A stretch of 64,000 nucleotides of DNA from Dipylidium caninum (GCA_017562135.1 QEYB01000841.1:806001-870000); one strand, 5' to 3'; numbered from the stretch's first letter, positions 41,730-54,238 are shown. A program made the numbers and translations. The notes: generated by a model from the letters alone, not told the origin.

Positions 41730-44700
41730 ATGGAAGCTTCTGTCTCAGAAATATTCGAGAACTATTCCGTAGACGAGGTCAGGCGCATATGTATTGACAT
41801 CAGGTTCGTTCTTAGTTATCATCCTACTAAAACACGATTTAAGAAACGATGTAGAAAAAAGAAAAATGGAGCTCCGGTTTCTTGTTGGTGAGAGGCATCG
41901 AGACGTGATCGAGGCCTCCGACAACATTCTTCATATGAAAAAGTTCAGCCAAAATGTTTCTTTTCTATTTCTAGTAATTAGATATTATTATTTAGATAAC
42001 AGAAAAATTGGCACAGTTAGAAGGAATTTTAATTTACAAGGCTCCTGCGGTGGCCGACATCTCGTAATATCTTCATTCTAATCGCCTCTTTTTCTCAGTC
42101 GACTGAAAGGGCAGAACTCGGGAAATCCCAAAAATTTGATAGCATCGCAATTAAAGCTTCTGTTAGACATTCCCGAAATGGTGAGATAATCTCAAATCAT
42201 CACTTATCTTTTATCAGATTTGGTCGGCTCTAGATGAAATGGACTATACTGGAGCTGTTGAATTCTTTCTTCTGGGAAGGCATCTATCCGTTAAAATGCA
42301 ACTCACTTCCGAAATGGCAGCTGCTCACATAAATGCGCATGTGCTAGTCAAACGGCAATGGGCAGCCTTGGATCACATCGAGAGCACTATTGCTTCCGCC
42401 TGTCGAAAACAGCTCGCACTTCCTACTGTTTCCAATGAGGCAGGTTTTATTAATGTTTCCCTTGTTAAGTAGTTGGTAGCTACGATAGCGTCAGGGACGT
42501 TCAATGCTGTTTTTTGTTGTACTTATCTCACTTTAACGATATATGATCTGGTTGATCATATTATTTTAACATGTTGGAACAGATCCTTGTCCAAGCTTCC
42601 ACCGCCTTGCTTGTGCTGGAGGATCAAATGATACATGATGCTCTGAACGAATTTCTTGCTGGTCGCATGGTATGTCACTCTTTGTATTCACAGTTAAATC
42701 TCACTGTCTTACAGACTGCACTGAGCTGTGTTCTGGAGGTTGACAAGACTTCTAACCGCTCAGTCATGCACGATGTTGAACAGTGTCTTTCCTTAGTGGT
42801 GCGCCTTCTCTTACAAACCGTTGAGGTTGTGACAAAACTTTTTCTGCCTGACGGCCAAATTTTCGCATTGTTGAATGTTGTGTCAAAGTGGTGTCCTCGC
42901 GGCAAGTTCTCCATAAATTTAATGGTTTGATACTTAGTAATAACCCTTATTGTTTTAATTAATAACAGGGATTAAAGTTCCAAATCACTTAATTTTGGGA
43001 ACCTATTGTACTCCTTTTCTAAATATAATGTAGTAGTTCTAACCAATCATGCCCATCCGACGTTAAGAATTACCACTTTGTATTTCAACAAACACTATAG
43101 AGTCATTTCCTTTTTTAAATAACACCAAGTCTTAAAAGTTAGCGCCTTTTCTCTGGACCGACATACTTATTCCAAGTCCTCATTTATCACTGTTACAGTA
43201 GAGGTTATTAGAAGTAGTGAATTCCGTCTTGCCTTTCGTACACTTCGGCCCATACGAATATTCACTTGTCAAAAAAATTGTCTGAATAATTAGGTCACCT
43301 TAAGAGAATAATCTAAATCCACTATTCTATGTTTTATGCAAAATTAGCTTCTATTGAGTAGCCTCTCTTTAAATCGGTTCAATATTAGAGGTAAATTGAA
43401 TGGACTGTTTTTTCTGAGTTACTGCAATAATCTTGGTAATTTTAGGTAGATCGAAAAGTTAAAATTTTTTGTGGACGAGAAGCATTTATTTGTTAAATGG
43501 GTCGTACGTCTTAATCCAAAAAAATAACTTGAATATTTTATTGAAACATTTTGCCAGTGTATGGGTGGTTTTTTGAATCCTTTAAAAGTCTACTCTTAAT
43601 GTATGTTATTACGATCTGAAAAGATGCTGCTTCGATAGCACAAGATCTGGTGAATAAGGCGGATGAGGTGAAGGTTCAAATAGAGGTTTTCTATTTTCTT
43701 CTGCTTTATTTTGAAGTATGTCTCGGGCTATCTTGTTGAAGGATACTTTTTTGTAATTGACCGAAATCGCGTTTTTGAAAGTGTTTGTTTCATTTGCATT
43801 AGTTGTTTACAATGCACGGACACCGTGACAGTTTGACCAGGTTTGAGCAATTCATGCTATATGATTCCCGAAAATCCCACTAAATACAAAGATCTTTACT
43901 GGTATTGATGGTTTAGTTGTTACAATAGGTACTTCTCTGAGAACTAGAACAGTTTTCATATCGAAACAAAAGAGCTGTGCAAATTGTACACCATTAGTCG
44001 AGTGCTTATCTGTCAATTCATGAAGATGCTTAAATACATTGCTAATAAACACTTCCTTTAGCCAAGAGGATCCCCCCGTGTAGACCATGGATAGTCCACC
44101 TTTAGTGAACATTCTCTAATAGTTTGACGGGAATCTGAATCCATCATCGTCCTTAAGATTTTATCGTTTAATTTCCTAGGTGGCCCCTTTCTTTCAACAT
44201 CTTTGAGCTTTTTATTTCAATTTTAAACTTTCTAAACCATCTCTGACACCTAAGTTTAGGACATTGCTGTAAGTCTCGTTACTTGTTTTCACTGCTTCGT
44301 TTGCTTTTAAAAATTGTTTTTACCGAAAAATAAGGACTTATAACCAAGCTTGACCGTAGCAAAAATATTACTGGACCATGTCTCACCGTAAACTGAATGT
44401 GAATAAGCATCACAAAAAAACTTGGATTACTTTTTAGTTTATTTAATGCTTTGCAGACAAGGCTTTTTTTCAAGCTCATCAATTCGTTGTTCTACTTCAG
44501 TCTTTTCTGTAGTCCTGAATTACTGAGAGTTTATTCTTTCTTAGGTTGCCGTCTTCAGTGTAGTTATTAAAACTAGATTTTTTCCAAATCATTTTCTTAT
44601 TCATGGTCTTCATTGATGATATTTCTTTTCGTCGATTACTTTCGTCGATACACATTTATGAAATTTTTAAAACTTTTAATACATGTTACTGATTTTGTTA

Positions 44701-47700
44701 GTTTTTCAATAGGATCAATTTAAATCATTTTTTTTGTAATCTTTATTGGCTGTTCCCTGTTCATGCGACTGGTTACTCTGAGTGTTCGTTAAACTTGAAA
44801 ACCGGACCAACAAACGGTGTTTGTACACTTTTCTTCCCAGATCTCTGTTAATAAGTTGACCTTTTTTCAAGTAATCGTTTAAATATATTCTTATGCATAT
44901 CCTAGAATGCACTATTTTCCCTTATATCTCCGTGAACTCATTTCCCTATTTTGTCTACAGATTGCACTCGCCATTTCTTGTAGTCAAGAAGTTTCCTTAA
45001 AGGTTCATTTTGGCTTTTCTTTTAAGAAACCATAGCATTTCAGTAAATAACAATAAATTCCCAAACTGCCTCTAGTTTCACTTTTATTAGAGTAGATATG
45101 TGGTAAATGGATTTGCTACCTGGGCTGATAATTACATATCAAAAAACGGAAAATGAGCTCTAATCCAATCCTCCTTTTGTTCCTTGCTGACTTTAGAGAC
45201 AGCCTGGTTTAATGCAGATAATCTATTTGAGAATCTACCAGAAAATGTGGCCAACTATCATATTACCCAAACTTCGGCTCAACCGCGGCAACCAAAATCG
45301 CCGAACTTCACTCAGTCGGAGGAGACTTTTAGTAGACAACCCAGTGGCATCCGGGCCTGTCCATTGTCATATGAGGACTTGGCAAATCCCTTTCAAAACT
45401 GGTGGAAATCGTGAGTGATCTGCATCGTTTAAGTGTGTTTCTGATAGGCAAAAGTGTTTTTAACAGATCAGTGATGCTTTTATTGAAAAAAAACGGCTTA
45501 ATTTATCCGAAAATTCTCTTACCATTAGTTTTGATTTTACTAACGGCAATCCTTTCCACCAGTTATCATTGGTGTTGTTTAACTTCCATTTTTGGATTCA
45601 GAACACTGGTTAATCCTGTTCTTGTGTTGACTTACCCACCGTAGATTTGACCTATGCACCCTCATAATATTCTTTGAAACAGTGTCATTTGTGCTCCATC
45701 CTAGATGAGATGGATTTATCACTTATTCTTCTGCATTCTTCACTGTAGAGCCCTTGGATTCTGCCAACAGCATCTATCCGCCTTCATTACTTCACATCCT
45801 CTCAGTCTTACCGAACTTGTGAACATTAGGCGCAACTTGCTTGCTAATCTCTCTGCCGATTCCAGTAACGGTGATGAAACCAGCATTACTCCTCGTATCC
45901 TGGGATGTAACGTTGACCTCTGGACTGAACTCTTTCAGGACCTTTTCCTCAATCATCTTGAGGTTGGGCAGCTCTCAAAGTATCCCCATATATTGTTTTT
46001 CTTTACATTTTTTAATTACGCTTTTAACTTCTTATTGCCGTTATAGAATTAAGAAAGGGCTACATAAATTTTCCACGATTTTTTCATGATATTTAGTTTG
46101 GAAAGGTTGTCGGTTTTGGAGAGTTTTAGTACAGATCGTTTCTATCACTTCAACTACTCTAATTAACTGACTTAATAAAACCATTTTTTGACTCAAATGA
46201 GCGTTTTATACATTCCTCTCCTCATGTGACCACATTATATAATCTAACGGGTTTATTTCCTGTTTTTCTCATCGGTTCTCCCTCATTTCCCTCCTTTTGC
46301 TAATTTTTTGTATTTGCGCTTTTTCCATACTGTTTGGGTACCTTCATCATGATTCCATGAATCTGAGGATGGGTAGGAGACACGAAATGAATTTCTCTGT
46401 TTAAGCTTTTCGGAACTCATTTTAGGTGTTATTGAATGCTACCCTCACCGAGGTCTTCATGAATTTGAGACATCATTACTTTCTTTGGCGAAGTCCCTCG
46501 ACAAGGATCAGGAGGAGACCCAAAATCAAGGCTGTGATGAAAACCGAGTGGTAGGTGTTGCCTTTTTGGACATTTTTGGGACGCTCGTAAAATATAATCT
46601 TGATTTTATGTGTTACAAGATCCATTAGGTGCTTCCATGAAAAGGAATATTTATAAATGCTCTATTTTTTTTAACTCAGCGGTGTAACGATATACTAGAA
46701 GTTGAGTTAATGCCGCACCTCCTTGTGCGTCGAGATCATTGAACAGATTACGGATCGTTTCATGGAAGAGACCAGATAGTTTGTTGGATATTGTTAAGGC
46801 ACTCGGTCTGCGGTATGCGACAAGAGTGAAATTGCCTCGCCTTATTTATGGCCAAAAATTAATCTTTCCGCCTGCTACTAACTCTCTCTCACTTAGCTTT
46901 GACCTATGAAGAATGATTTAATTTATTGTTGTCAATCCCTTTAGTAGTGCTTAAAAAACATTAGAACATAAGGGATAACAACATATGTGTTAATATGCTT
47001 CACGGCGGTGATGAAATAATGCGGAACTGTTTCTGGGGCTCCCGATGGGGGAATTTGAGTAGTCGCCCAGCCAATTATAATTTATTCCGAAGGTCCACAA
47101 GGAAGTCTTGGTTCGGTTTGTAGTCGTTTTTACTACTAAAGCCTATTACCCTGATTCTCCCTATTTTCGACGTCGGTATATCGTGGTGCACAGAGTCCTA
47201 ACAAGGCCAGCTAGTTAAAACGAGGCAACAAATCAGCGGAACCTTCTTTTACTATCTTTCTACATAATCGGCAATCCCACTTGTCTAAGCTTGTCGTTTT
47301 CTATCAAATCGACTTACATGTCCCCTAGAGAATTTGTCATTAAGCTATTGTTTTCCACAAGTATTCATGGACTTTCTAAAAAAGAATTTTGGTGTTATTG
47401 TTTCCTATTTTTATTATTACCAATGCGAATTTTCATCACAAAATAAAATGTGAAGTAGAAAAGCCGGCAAATATCAAGGCATTATTGTTTATTAATTTGG
47501 CGAGTAAGCATTTTGAATTATTGATACTCATTGATACGTGATTTACTGACACGATAGTCTAAAAATTCTTTATTTCTGTCGTCATGCAATAAGATAGTCC
47601 ACTCCTCCTGATATTTTCATCCATTGTAGCTATCGCTCGATGCGGATCCGATTTCACGGGAACGGGATCTTGGATCTTTCGTGTGGTCCGAGAGTCTCGA

Positions 47701-50700
47701 CTCTGACGCGACTTTAGACGAGCACTGCAATACGGAGAATCAGTCTCCATTACTTTCCGACGAAATCACCGGTCAGGTGGAGATTTCTGCCAACCAGTTG
47801 GTGATGGCCTACTTCGCTTGTCTCGTGGGACGAAGGGATCTTCTTCCGCGTCCTCAAGCCAACCAGAAAAACTCTACCCAACTGCCTGCTCCATTGTTAT
47901 GGCGACTTAGTCGTCTGTTAGAAAGCGCTGCTACCAATTATCTGGCATTTGACTGTCGTGGGAGAGGAGAGGAAATGGGGGAGATGATGAGGGGGGCTGT
48001 TTGTGCCAGTCGAAACGAGCTCAATTTCAAAAGACGTCTTGTCACGCCTCAGTTGAAAGAGTATGTCACTTTTTCAGTTAACCTCTTACATGATTGAGAC
48101 AAAAATAATCGCCACATGCACAACCTGGTTTTTTCTGTTTATTGACGAAAAGGCGATAGGAGTTTAAAATCTTCATTAATGTTATCGAGGTCAGCCGATG
48201 CAGATGCCTCGCAATTATGATTTGGCACTCACTCAACACAAATCGCATCCCCTTTGTTGCAGTGGAATGGCCATCGTTGCAAACCTTTTCAAACATAGTC
48301 CACACAAGTTAATGCTTCGTTCTCTCACCTGCCCTCAAGTCAGTAATTTAATATATTCGTCATGGACTTTTAGTTTTTTTCCGACGAGCAATTTAAAGTG
48401 TGCTCTCAATGGCATGTTTGTTGTGATCTTAGGAAAATTTGTAACAATTGTAGCCCAGTTACGTTTTATCAGAATATAGGGTATGTCGAAGGTCCTGTTC
48501 TGAGAGCAAAGTTATTAAACACGTTATAGAGATGTAAATGTAATGAATCAGGATTGACATAGTCGAGTTTATCATTGGTTCACATTGCACTAATAACAAT
48601 GCTCTTTTATTGTTCATGTTTCAAAGGATTTGCGGTACATTAAACAACCGTCTTTGTGACATGGTCGCCACCTCAGCCTCCGAGGAGGTGGCTACGTGGA
48701 AGATCCTTTTGAGTGCTGTTGAGGATTTCATGGAGAAATGTTGCGATCTGGCACAACGTGTTCGTACGGAGCTGACCCCGGAAAGTGAAGGTCGTGGGGC
48801 CTTCTGTGTGGCGCGGGCCTGTTTCTGCCTTCTTGATGTCTATCCTGCTCTAGGAGCTACCGTTGTCACGGCAAATGCGAGGATGCTGGCCGAGGAGGAG
48901 AATGGTATTTCGTAAGTTCAATGTTGAGATTCACTAATAACTAGTAAACAGTCCTAATGTGAACTTCATTTTGAGGTATCGAAAAATCTAGAGATTTGGA
49001 CAACTTCAGGTTAAACGGAATTGTGATTTCCTTGCCTTTTGCATGAGATCCCATGGTTGAATTTTTTCTGAATGAAGGCTTCCGCTCCTTATGCCCCTAT
49101 GAGGAAATTAAAGAACATTTTATGTAATAACGAGTCTCTCAATCGTAGTTAGACATTTGAGCTAATGAAGAATTATTTGAGCGCCACCGTACAGGTCTAA
49201 CTTATGATATTCCGTTGCAAAATTGTAGAAAATGTTAGTCTTTTACAGGAGTAGCTATAAATCACGACGGCGAATATTTCAATATTCGAAAATTCCATCA
49301 TGTGCAAATGGAGCCGTTTACGCAGTCATACCGAAAAGTTTATGTGACAAAAATTACCTTATTACGGGAAATAAATGATTATTTCCTTAGGATACCGAAT
49401 TCATTTCATTGCCTTCGAACAGACGTGAGTAAAACGCTCTAGCCTGGCTCCAATCTCGATGTCCATTTTTATACCTTCACGTTGGCTTTGTCTTTTCGCA
49501 GATGCTTTGAGAAATTGCCTGGGATTTTTTAATTTACTGCTGGTGGAGAGATGTTTTGGAGTTTTAATCTAAATATACTTTTCGAAATGAAGGCTATCGT
49601 GTTTTGTTTAAATTATTTTTTTCTACATCTTTTCACGTCCCCTGCAGATTCACCCCATGGACAGATGTGTCGAAGTTGCGTCAGGTCTGGATTTCTACCA
49701 GTCAAAAACTTCGTTCCATTGCCGCGCGTTTGAGTCTCACCGCAATTTTGCGTGCCACTGTTGAATCTCCCACATTTGATAATCTAATCACTTCCCTTTC
49801 ATCTGCTTTGTCGTTAAATGACACTATCAACGAAAGCGATACAAAATTAGTTGGCATCTCCTCGGTTAGTGCCTACTTTTTGCCTTTTGCTAAATACTCT
49901 CCTTTCAGCAATGGTTTGAGATTATGCTAGAGCCTTCCTCCGAGGAGTCTGATGCAGCAGGTGCTGTTGTGCGATTGAAAATTCCCACCCATCCTTCATG
50001 GCCACTTCAAGAGACCCTATTCTCTATGGCACGGAGGTTAACTGACCTCAGTGTTTACGCCCTTCCACGGTATTTATTCGCTTATTCCTTATAGATATTT
50101 CTGATTTTATAAGGGGCTCTTTGAGTGAGGCATTCGCTCTCCGTCTTGCTGAAAGCATTATAAACATTTACTGTCGGCTAGTCGAAGCGCAAGGGAGCGA
50201 GCTGACACAATCTCAAGCCTTTCAATTATTGTTCGATGTCCGATTCGTTCTTCGTTTATTGGTTTGGCCTCTCGCTAGCACAGGCAGAAGTTACTCCACT
50301 GACTCTTCTCCTACCGTTGAAAGCGTGAGTGAGACTGGACAGAATCTTTTAAAATGTCTCGAAGACGCGGTGGATCCTTTCGACTTGGAAATGTCCTCAG
50401 AACGCCTAAATGGTGCCATCGGCCATGCTGTGCGAAATAGCATTGCTCTCTATGCTGCTCTTTTACCAGTGACCTCGACGTCCCCGTCTGAAGGGGAAGG
50501 GAAAGGTAGCAGGGTTGAGGATTTTTCCAACCTAGCTTTCCTCTCTTTGACGCCAACCTCCAAATTTTCGAATGGCGAAGATACTGGAAAGGCTGGAAGA
50601 AACTCCCTTTTTGGCCTGGTTCCTTTTTCTCTCTCCCAGCTGCGGCCCCCTACCCAGGCGACAACGGTCATAAAGGCGCAGTCGAAACCACCACAGGAAG

Positions 50701-50818
50701 TAAGCGTCCTTTCACAGGTTTTGCCAACATCTACTTATAGAAACCCAAGAAAACTTCGTCGACTTCTCGTGATTCCACTTCGGATTTTTCATGGTTTGGT
50801 GGACTGTCGTTCACCTAG
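41730..50818 (+). CDS. COG1: COG1, conserved oligomeric Golgi complex subunit 1
   Basis: Lobe-linking subunit of the COG tether for retrograde intra-Golgi vesicles, on cytosolic Golgi membranes. Exons read: 41730-41803, 41844-41955, 41996-42015 (20-bp microexon), 42099-42180, 42218-42439 (or 42463), 42583-42669, 42715 to about 42905, 45197-45410, 45749-45962, 46426-46550, 46680-46724, 47630-48060, 48627-48911, 49648-49864, 49909-50069, 50114-50699, 50741-50818. Landmarks: the Vps51-type N-terminus (LRFLVGERHRDVIEASDNI), SQLKLLLDIPE, FVWSES, the block ending LEDAVDPFDLEMSSERLN, LFGLVPFSLSQL, and a final FSWFGGLSF that matches the conserved C-terminal end of human COG1. Most phases agree. Two joins are unresolved: exon 7 to 45197 (exon 8 could also start at 45199), and 45962 to 46426, where the frame fails by one base. 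A small exon is probably missed in each place; 43632-43686 is one open candidate. Confidence 0.9.
41996..42015 (+). other. COG1: COG1 20-bp microexon
   Basis: Encodes ITEKLA plus two bases, between a 40-bp intron (41956-41995) and an 83-bp intron (42016-42098). It is the only way I found to join exon 2 (phase 0) to exon 4 (phase 2); the joined product keeps the length expected for COG1. Confidence 0.6.
42906..45196 (+). other. COG1: Large COG1 intron, possibly with a missed exon
   Basis: AT-rich. A protein-like open stretch at 43632-43686 (AASIAQDLVNKADEVKVQIE) after an AG could be a missed exon, but the flanking phases are not proven. Confidence 0.5.
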
Positions 50819-51519
50819 CAACTTCTCAATTCTTTTTTTCTTATGCTTTACACATTTGCCTTGTTGAATGAGAAAAGGGACTGTTGTTTTCTTCTCTTGT
50901 CTGTCTATTAAGACTGGAGTGCGTCGGTCTTTTGCAGATGTCGCCATATGCGTCGGTGCCTTTCCAGATTCGCCTAAAATGTATGTACGAAGTTTTGTCT
51001 CAATATTTTCTTGTATAATGCTGACTGTTTCTGAAGAGAAACTTGCTCTAGTCTACTGGTTACTACTAATATCGATGGCAACTAGCTTAAATCTTACTCT
51101 TTTTCGGCTAAGTCTGAGTTGGATTGGTTATGTTAGTGACTGCTTTATAACGGGATTACAGATGGTTCAAACTTTTTGTGCTCTGTTAATCTCCTTTTGG
51201 TGGTCATCTTCGTGCCTGGTTGTTAAATAAAAAACAGAATATGGGGCGGCACAATAGCGAAAATGGCAAATAGCTCTGTAATTATCCGGAACGGAAAGTT
51301 TGATTCCTCGTCTATGTAACGATGTGGTTTGGTACACTGTGAATTGTGCCGTTGCACTTTGTGACAGGGGATAGGTTTTTTATGTTGGGCTGAGTATGCA
51401 GGGTGTGAGTATATCAAGTCGAAAGGCAAGGACTCATGGCCGTTTCCCATTAATTTGAGGTTAGACTGAGGAATGAGTAAGGAACATAGAATCTACGACT
51501 GACCGGCTAGAGTGAATGA
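50819..51519. other. Convergent 3' UTRs of COG1 and CCDC113
   Basis: Stops face each other 702 bp apart. Holds the COG1 poly(A) signal at 51226. No clear signal for CCDC113 was found on the minus strand. Confidence 0.65.
51226..51231 (+). terminator. COG1: Poly(A) signal for COG1 (AATAAA)
   Basis: Canonical hexamer 408 bases after the COG1 stop and before the CCDC113 coding region. Confidence 0.5.
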
Positions 51520-52811
51520 TTACAGAACGCGAGTTGTATAGAGAAAAGCACTTTGTCGAATACTTGCCTTTGCGATATTAAACTGCCTTATTTGTGCATT
51601 CTCCTTCCGCTTCAGAAGTCGCATCTCGCGTACGCTATTTACATAGTCCATGACAGGAGGCACTCTGTGGTCCGCCATTAAGTGTTTTAGTCGGCTTATA
51701 TCGGTCTCGATTTTTTGCTTTTCCTACGAAAGCCATTAGACCCTTCAGTGTGTCATTTTAACCTTACCCTGGACACCTGGGCAATTTCCACTTTTGTTTT
51801 AGCAAGCATTTCCTCTCGAGCTTTAATTTCCTCCTGCAAGGCTACAGATTCCTGACTCAATTGGACTAGCTTGCGCTATAAATGAAGTGGTAGTTTCGAT
51901 ACAAAACTACTTTTAGATTATTCACAGTTTGAGTAATTCTTCCTGCAGTTAACTTCAGCCGTAGCAATTCTTGGTTTTTTTCGTCGATTATCTCCAAAAA
52001 TTGAGCGTTTTCGATTTTTAGTTGTTCAAAATCAACCTCATGCAAAACTTCACCCATTTCTTCCTTTTGTTTTTGTTGAGAGAGGAGCTTTTTACGTCTG
52101 GAGCGTAACGTTGAATTGTTCAAACGGAACTTGTCCACCAAGGTGTCCTGCAAATTGAAAGGTGATATTTAACTTTATAGTATCATAACTTTAGATACTT
52201 GTGCTCGTAAAATTTCTTCCAGAAATCGGGTTATCTTTTCAGCTGTAACCCCCATAGATTCAGTTTGACATGCTCGATTCTTCGAAAATTTTTCGTAGTT
52301 GTACTTAATTTTTTCAAGTTGATGAATTTCTATATCTGCTTCGTCGCAAAGTGCCTAATAGTCGGAAAGTTCAAAGAGGCGATTCCTTACTCGATAGTCA
52401 TCCAGGATTGTTTCAGCATTCTGTTTATATGTTATTAACTCTTGAGCGAAATTGTCAATTTCGATTTTAGCGATGGTGCACTTTTGCTCTGGGGTCAATC
52501 TTAGTGATCTGTCTGTACCGGCATTCCTTATTCTTGAGCGATTGCGACTTGAACGTAAACCCCCCAGTTCGGTTTCTTGGTGGTTCATTAAATAATGACG
52601 GTCGCTTACGGTCATCCTGTACGTCGAGTTTTATGTTCAGTCGGCTAATGTAACGTTCGAGCATAAAGTTTTCAAATTCCAATTCCTCTACAGCCTTACT
52701 ATCCTTATTGGTTCCATTTTAAGATTACGTATTTTCCTCGATTGTGGTCTGGAGGAATTCTATAGTAGTCCCATCAAATTCGCCTTCTATTTTTGCCGAA
52801 TCTTCCATCAT
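51520..52811 (-). CDS. CCDC113: CCDC113 (CFAP263) axonemal coiled-coil protein, about 353 aa
   Basis: Ciliary protein that pairs with CCDC96 near radial spoke 3 and tunes ciliary beating. Seven exons in transcript order: 52811-52729, 52698-52610, 52575-52391, 52354-52199, 52147-51911, 51875-51768, 51723-51520 (stop at 51522-51520). Phases agree and total 353 codons against 377 in human. Landmarks in order: LEFENFMLERYISRL, the basic RSSRNRSRIRNAGTDRSLRL followed by TPEQK (human TADQK), DKFRLNNSTLRSRRKKLL, EVDFEQLKIENAQFLE, RNQELL-type NQELLRLKLTAG, and VPPVMDYVNSVREM. The whole protein is predicted helical coiled coil. Four introns are 30, 34, 36 and 35 bp. I chose the Met pair at 52811 because it gives the family length; the frame stays open to 52970. 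The 30-bp first intron is the least certain join. It is convergent with COG1 (702 bp between stops). Confidence 0.88.
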
Positions 52812-54238
52812 TTGGGTTGACGTAAGGTCATATGTAACTAGCATGTGATTAATGCAAACAAATCTAGTGGTATCGAGTGTCAACTTCCTCTGCGTCTGAG
52901 ATTTATATCCTATAGAAGTGTCTAGCGTCTTTGGAAAAATTTTGAGTGGATTGAAATGGGGGAATTTCATTCTCTCATAAAAACGAGTTGCATGGCGAAT
53001 AAGTTTCTAGGATTTTGAAGCATTAAAATATGAAATTAGTTCTACAAAGAATTTTATTTTAAGCTGTCACACGTTTAGTTTCGCGCCATAATGGAAACCA
53101 AATGGTGTTTCCCCGTCAAGTAGAAATTCTAAGGCTATAGTGACTACGCCCTTGAAGCCTTACCACGTATGGAGATTTGCGTGTCACACTTCTAGTGATC
53201 GTATGATAACTTCATATCGGCGGTACTTTAAATGTTTCCGCTGAGAAGCGACCAAAGTTAACGAGTATTACGCAGATATTGATCATGGCATTCTCATACA
53301 TGAAGGCCGATGTTTACAATTTCATCGAAGTCTAGTGAACGTTTTGCTTTTGCGTAAAAAAATTAATAGGTTTATACCACAGAATTGTATCAAAGCTATA
53401 GAACTAAAGCACGAGCTGTATATGAAGGACTGCCGCATAAAATCTATTAACTCTTCAGTCAGGGCCATAAATTAAGTCTTTAATTTAGTCGCGTATATCG
53501 ACGATTTAATGTGCCATGCTCATGATGGCAACTCGGTTTCTGAGTTAAACTTGAAAAACTGTTTAAACCTACGATGTGCCTACTATCGCAACAAATAGCG
53601 ACTAATGCACAAGTGAATCCCGTATTTTAACAAATGTTTATTACTGTGCTAATAACTGCAGCGCATGACAAGTCAACAGCCTCATATTTATTCCGCTTAA
53701 GTGTTTAGATTGAGAATATGTTTATTGCATGAATGGCCACCAGTATTGTAGGCGTGAAGAAGAGTATGCCTTGAATCCAAATATGCGGCACGGAATCAAG
53801 GTTAATTATCGCCTTGGAGTGTGTATTATTGCATAGACGCCGAAACATTCACCTGACCGAAAAGTGTGCACAAAGTTCGATTCTTCTTATAGTGACGGCC
53901 GCTACCGAAATCTGCGTTACTACGCAACGATAACCTATCGCACTACAATGCTGTTCTATTGGTGACGATCTGCGACACAATTTCAGAACTTCTAACCTCA
54001 TTATTTCTTGAATGCGCTTTATATAGCTGTCGCATTTTCGTTGTTCGTGACTTTCGGGTGGGTCGTACATGAAGTCACGGTATAAAAATACACACCAAAT
54101 TAGTATGGCTATTATGTACATAAATTACATAGCCACTTTCTGCTATGCCTTTGTTTCTTATTATTGTTACAATTGCTCACATTACTATACGACGCCCCGG
54201 TAGTTGAATACTTGGTTGGAGAGCCACACTGGTTGGTC
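52812..54238. other. Divergent spacer between CCDC113 and RCL1
   Basis: Should contain both promoters. Apart from the doubtful minus-strand ORF at 53849-54121, nothing recognisable. Confidence 0.55.
53849..54121 (-). CDS. Hypothetical small membrane-anchored ORF, 90 aa, doubtful
   Basis: Open frame in the gap between CCDC113 and RCL1. It starts with a hydrophobic stretch (IIAILIWCVFLY, residues 3-14) followed by a charged, protein-like segment (DPPESHEQRKCDSYIKRIQE, 20-39). The second half looks less protein-like, and a GT (GTTAGA) near residue 44 could be a splice donor, so it may be a first exon of a short transmembrane protein. I recognise no family and can name no function. It could equally be chance. 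Confidence 0.2.
   Translation of the reverse strand: MYIIAILIWCVFLYRDFMYDPPESHEQRKCDSYIKRIQEIMRLEVLKLCRRSSPIEQHCSAIGYRCVVTQISVAAVTIRRIELCAHFSVR

Noticed and set aside
46426..46550. Alternative COG1 frame VLLNATLTEVFMNLRHHYF
   Set aside because: It joins exon 9 in phase but then forces a stop in the following exon 46680-46724, so the other frame was preferred and the conflict reported.
50868..51230. 120-codon ORF just after the COG1 stop
   Set aside because: It sits in the COG1 3' UTR before its poly(A) signal and has no recognisable features; most likely chance.
51562..51567. Perfect GC-donor consensus (GCAAGT, minus strand) in the last CCDC113 exon
   Set aside because: Reading straight through keeps the alignment with the human C-terminus (EIAEMSLK against NIAKASIR) to the stop, so no intron is needed.
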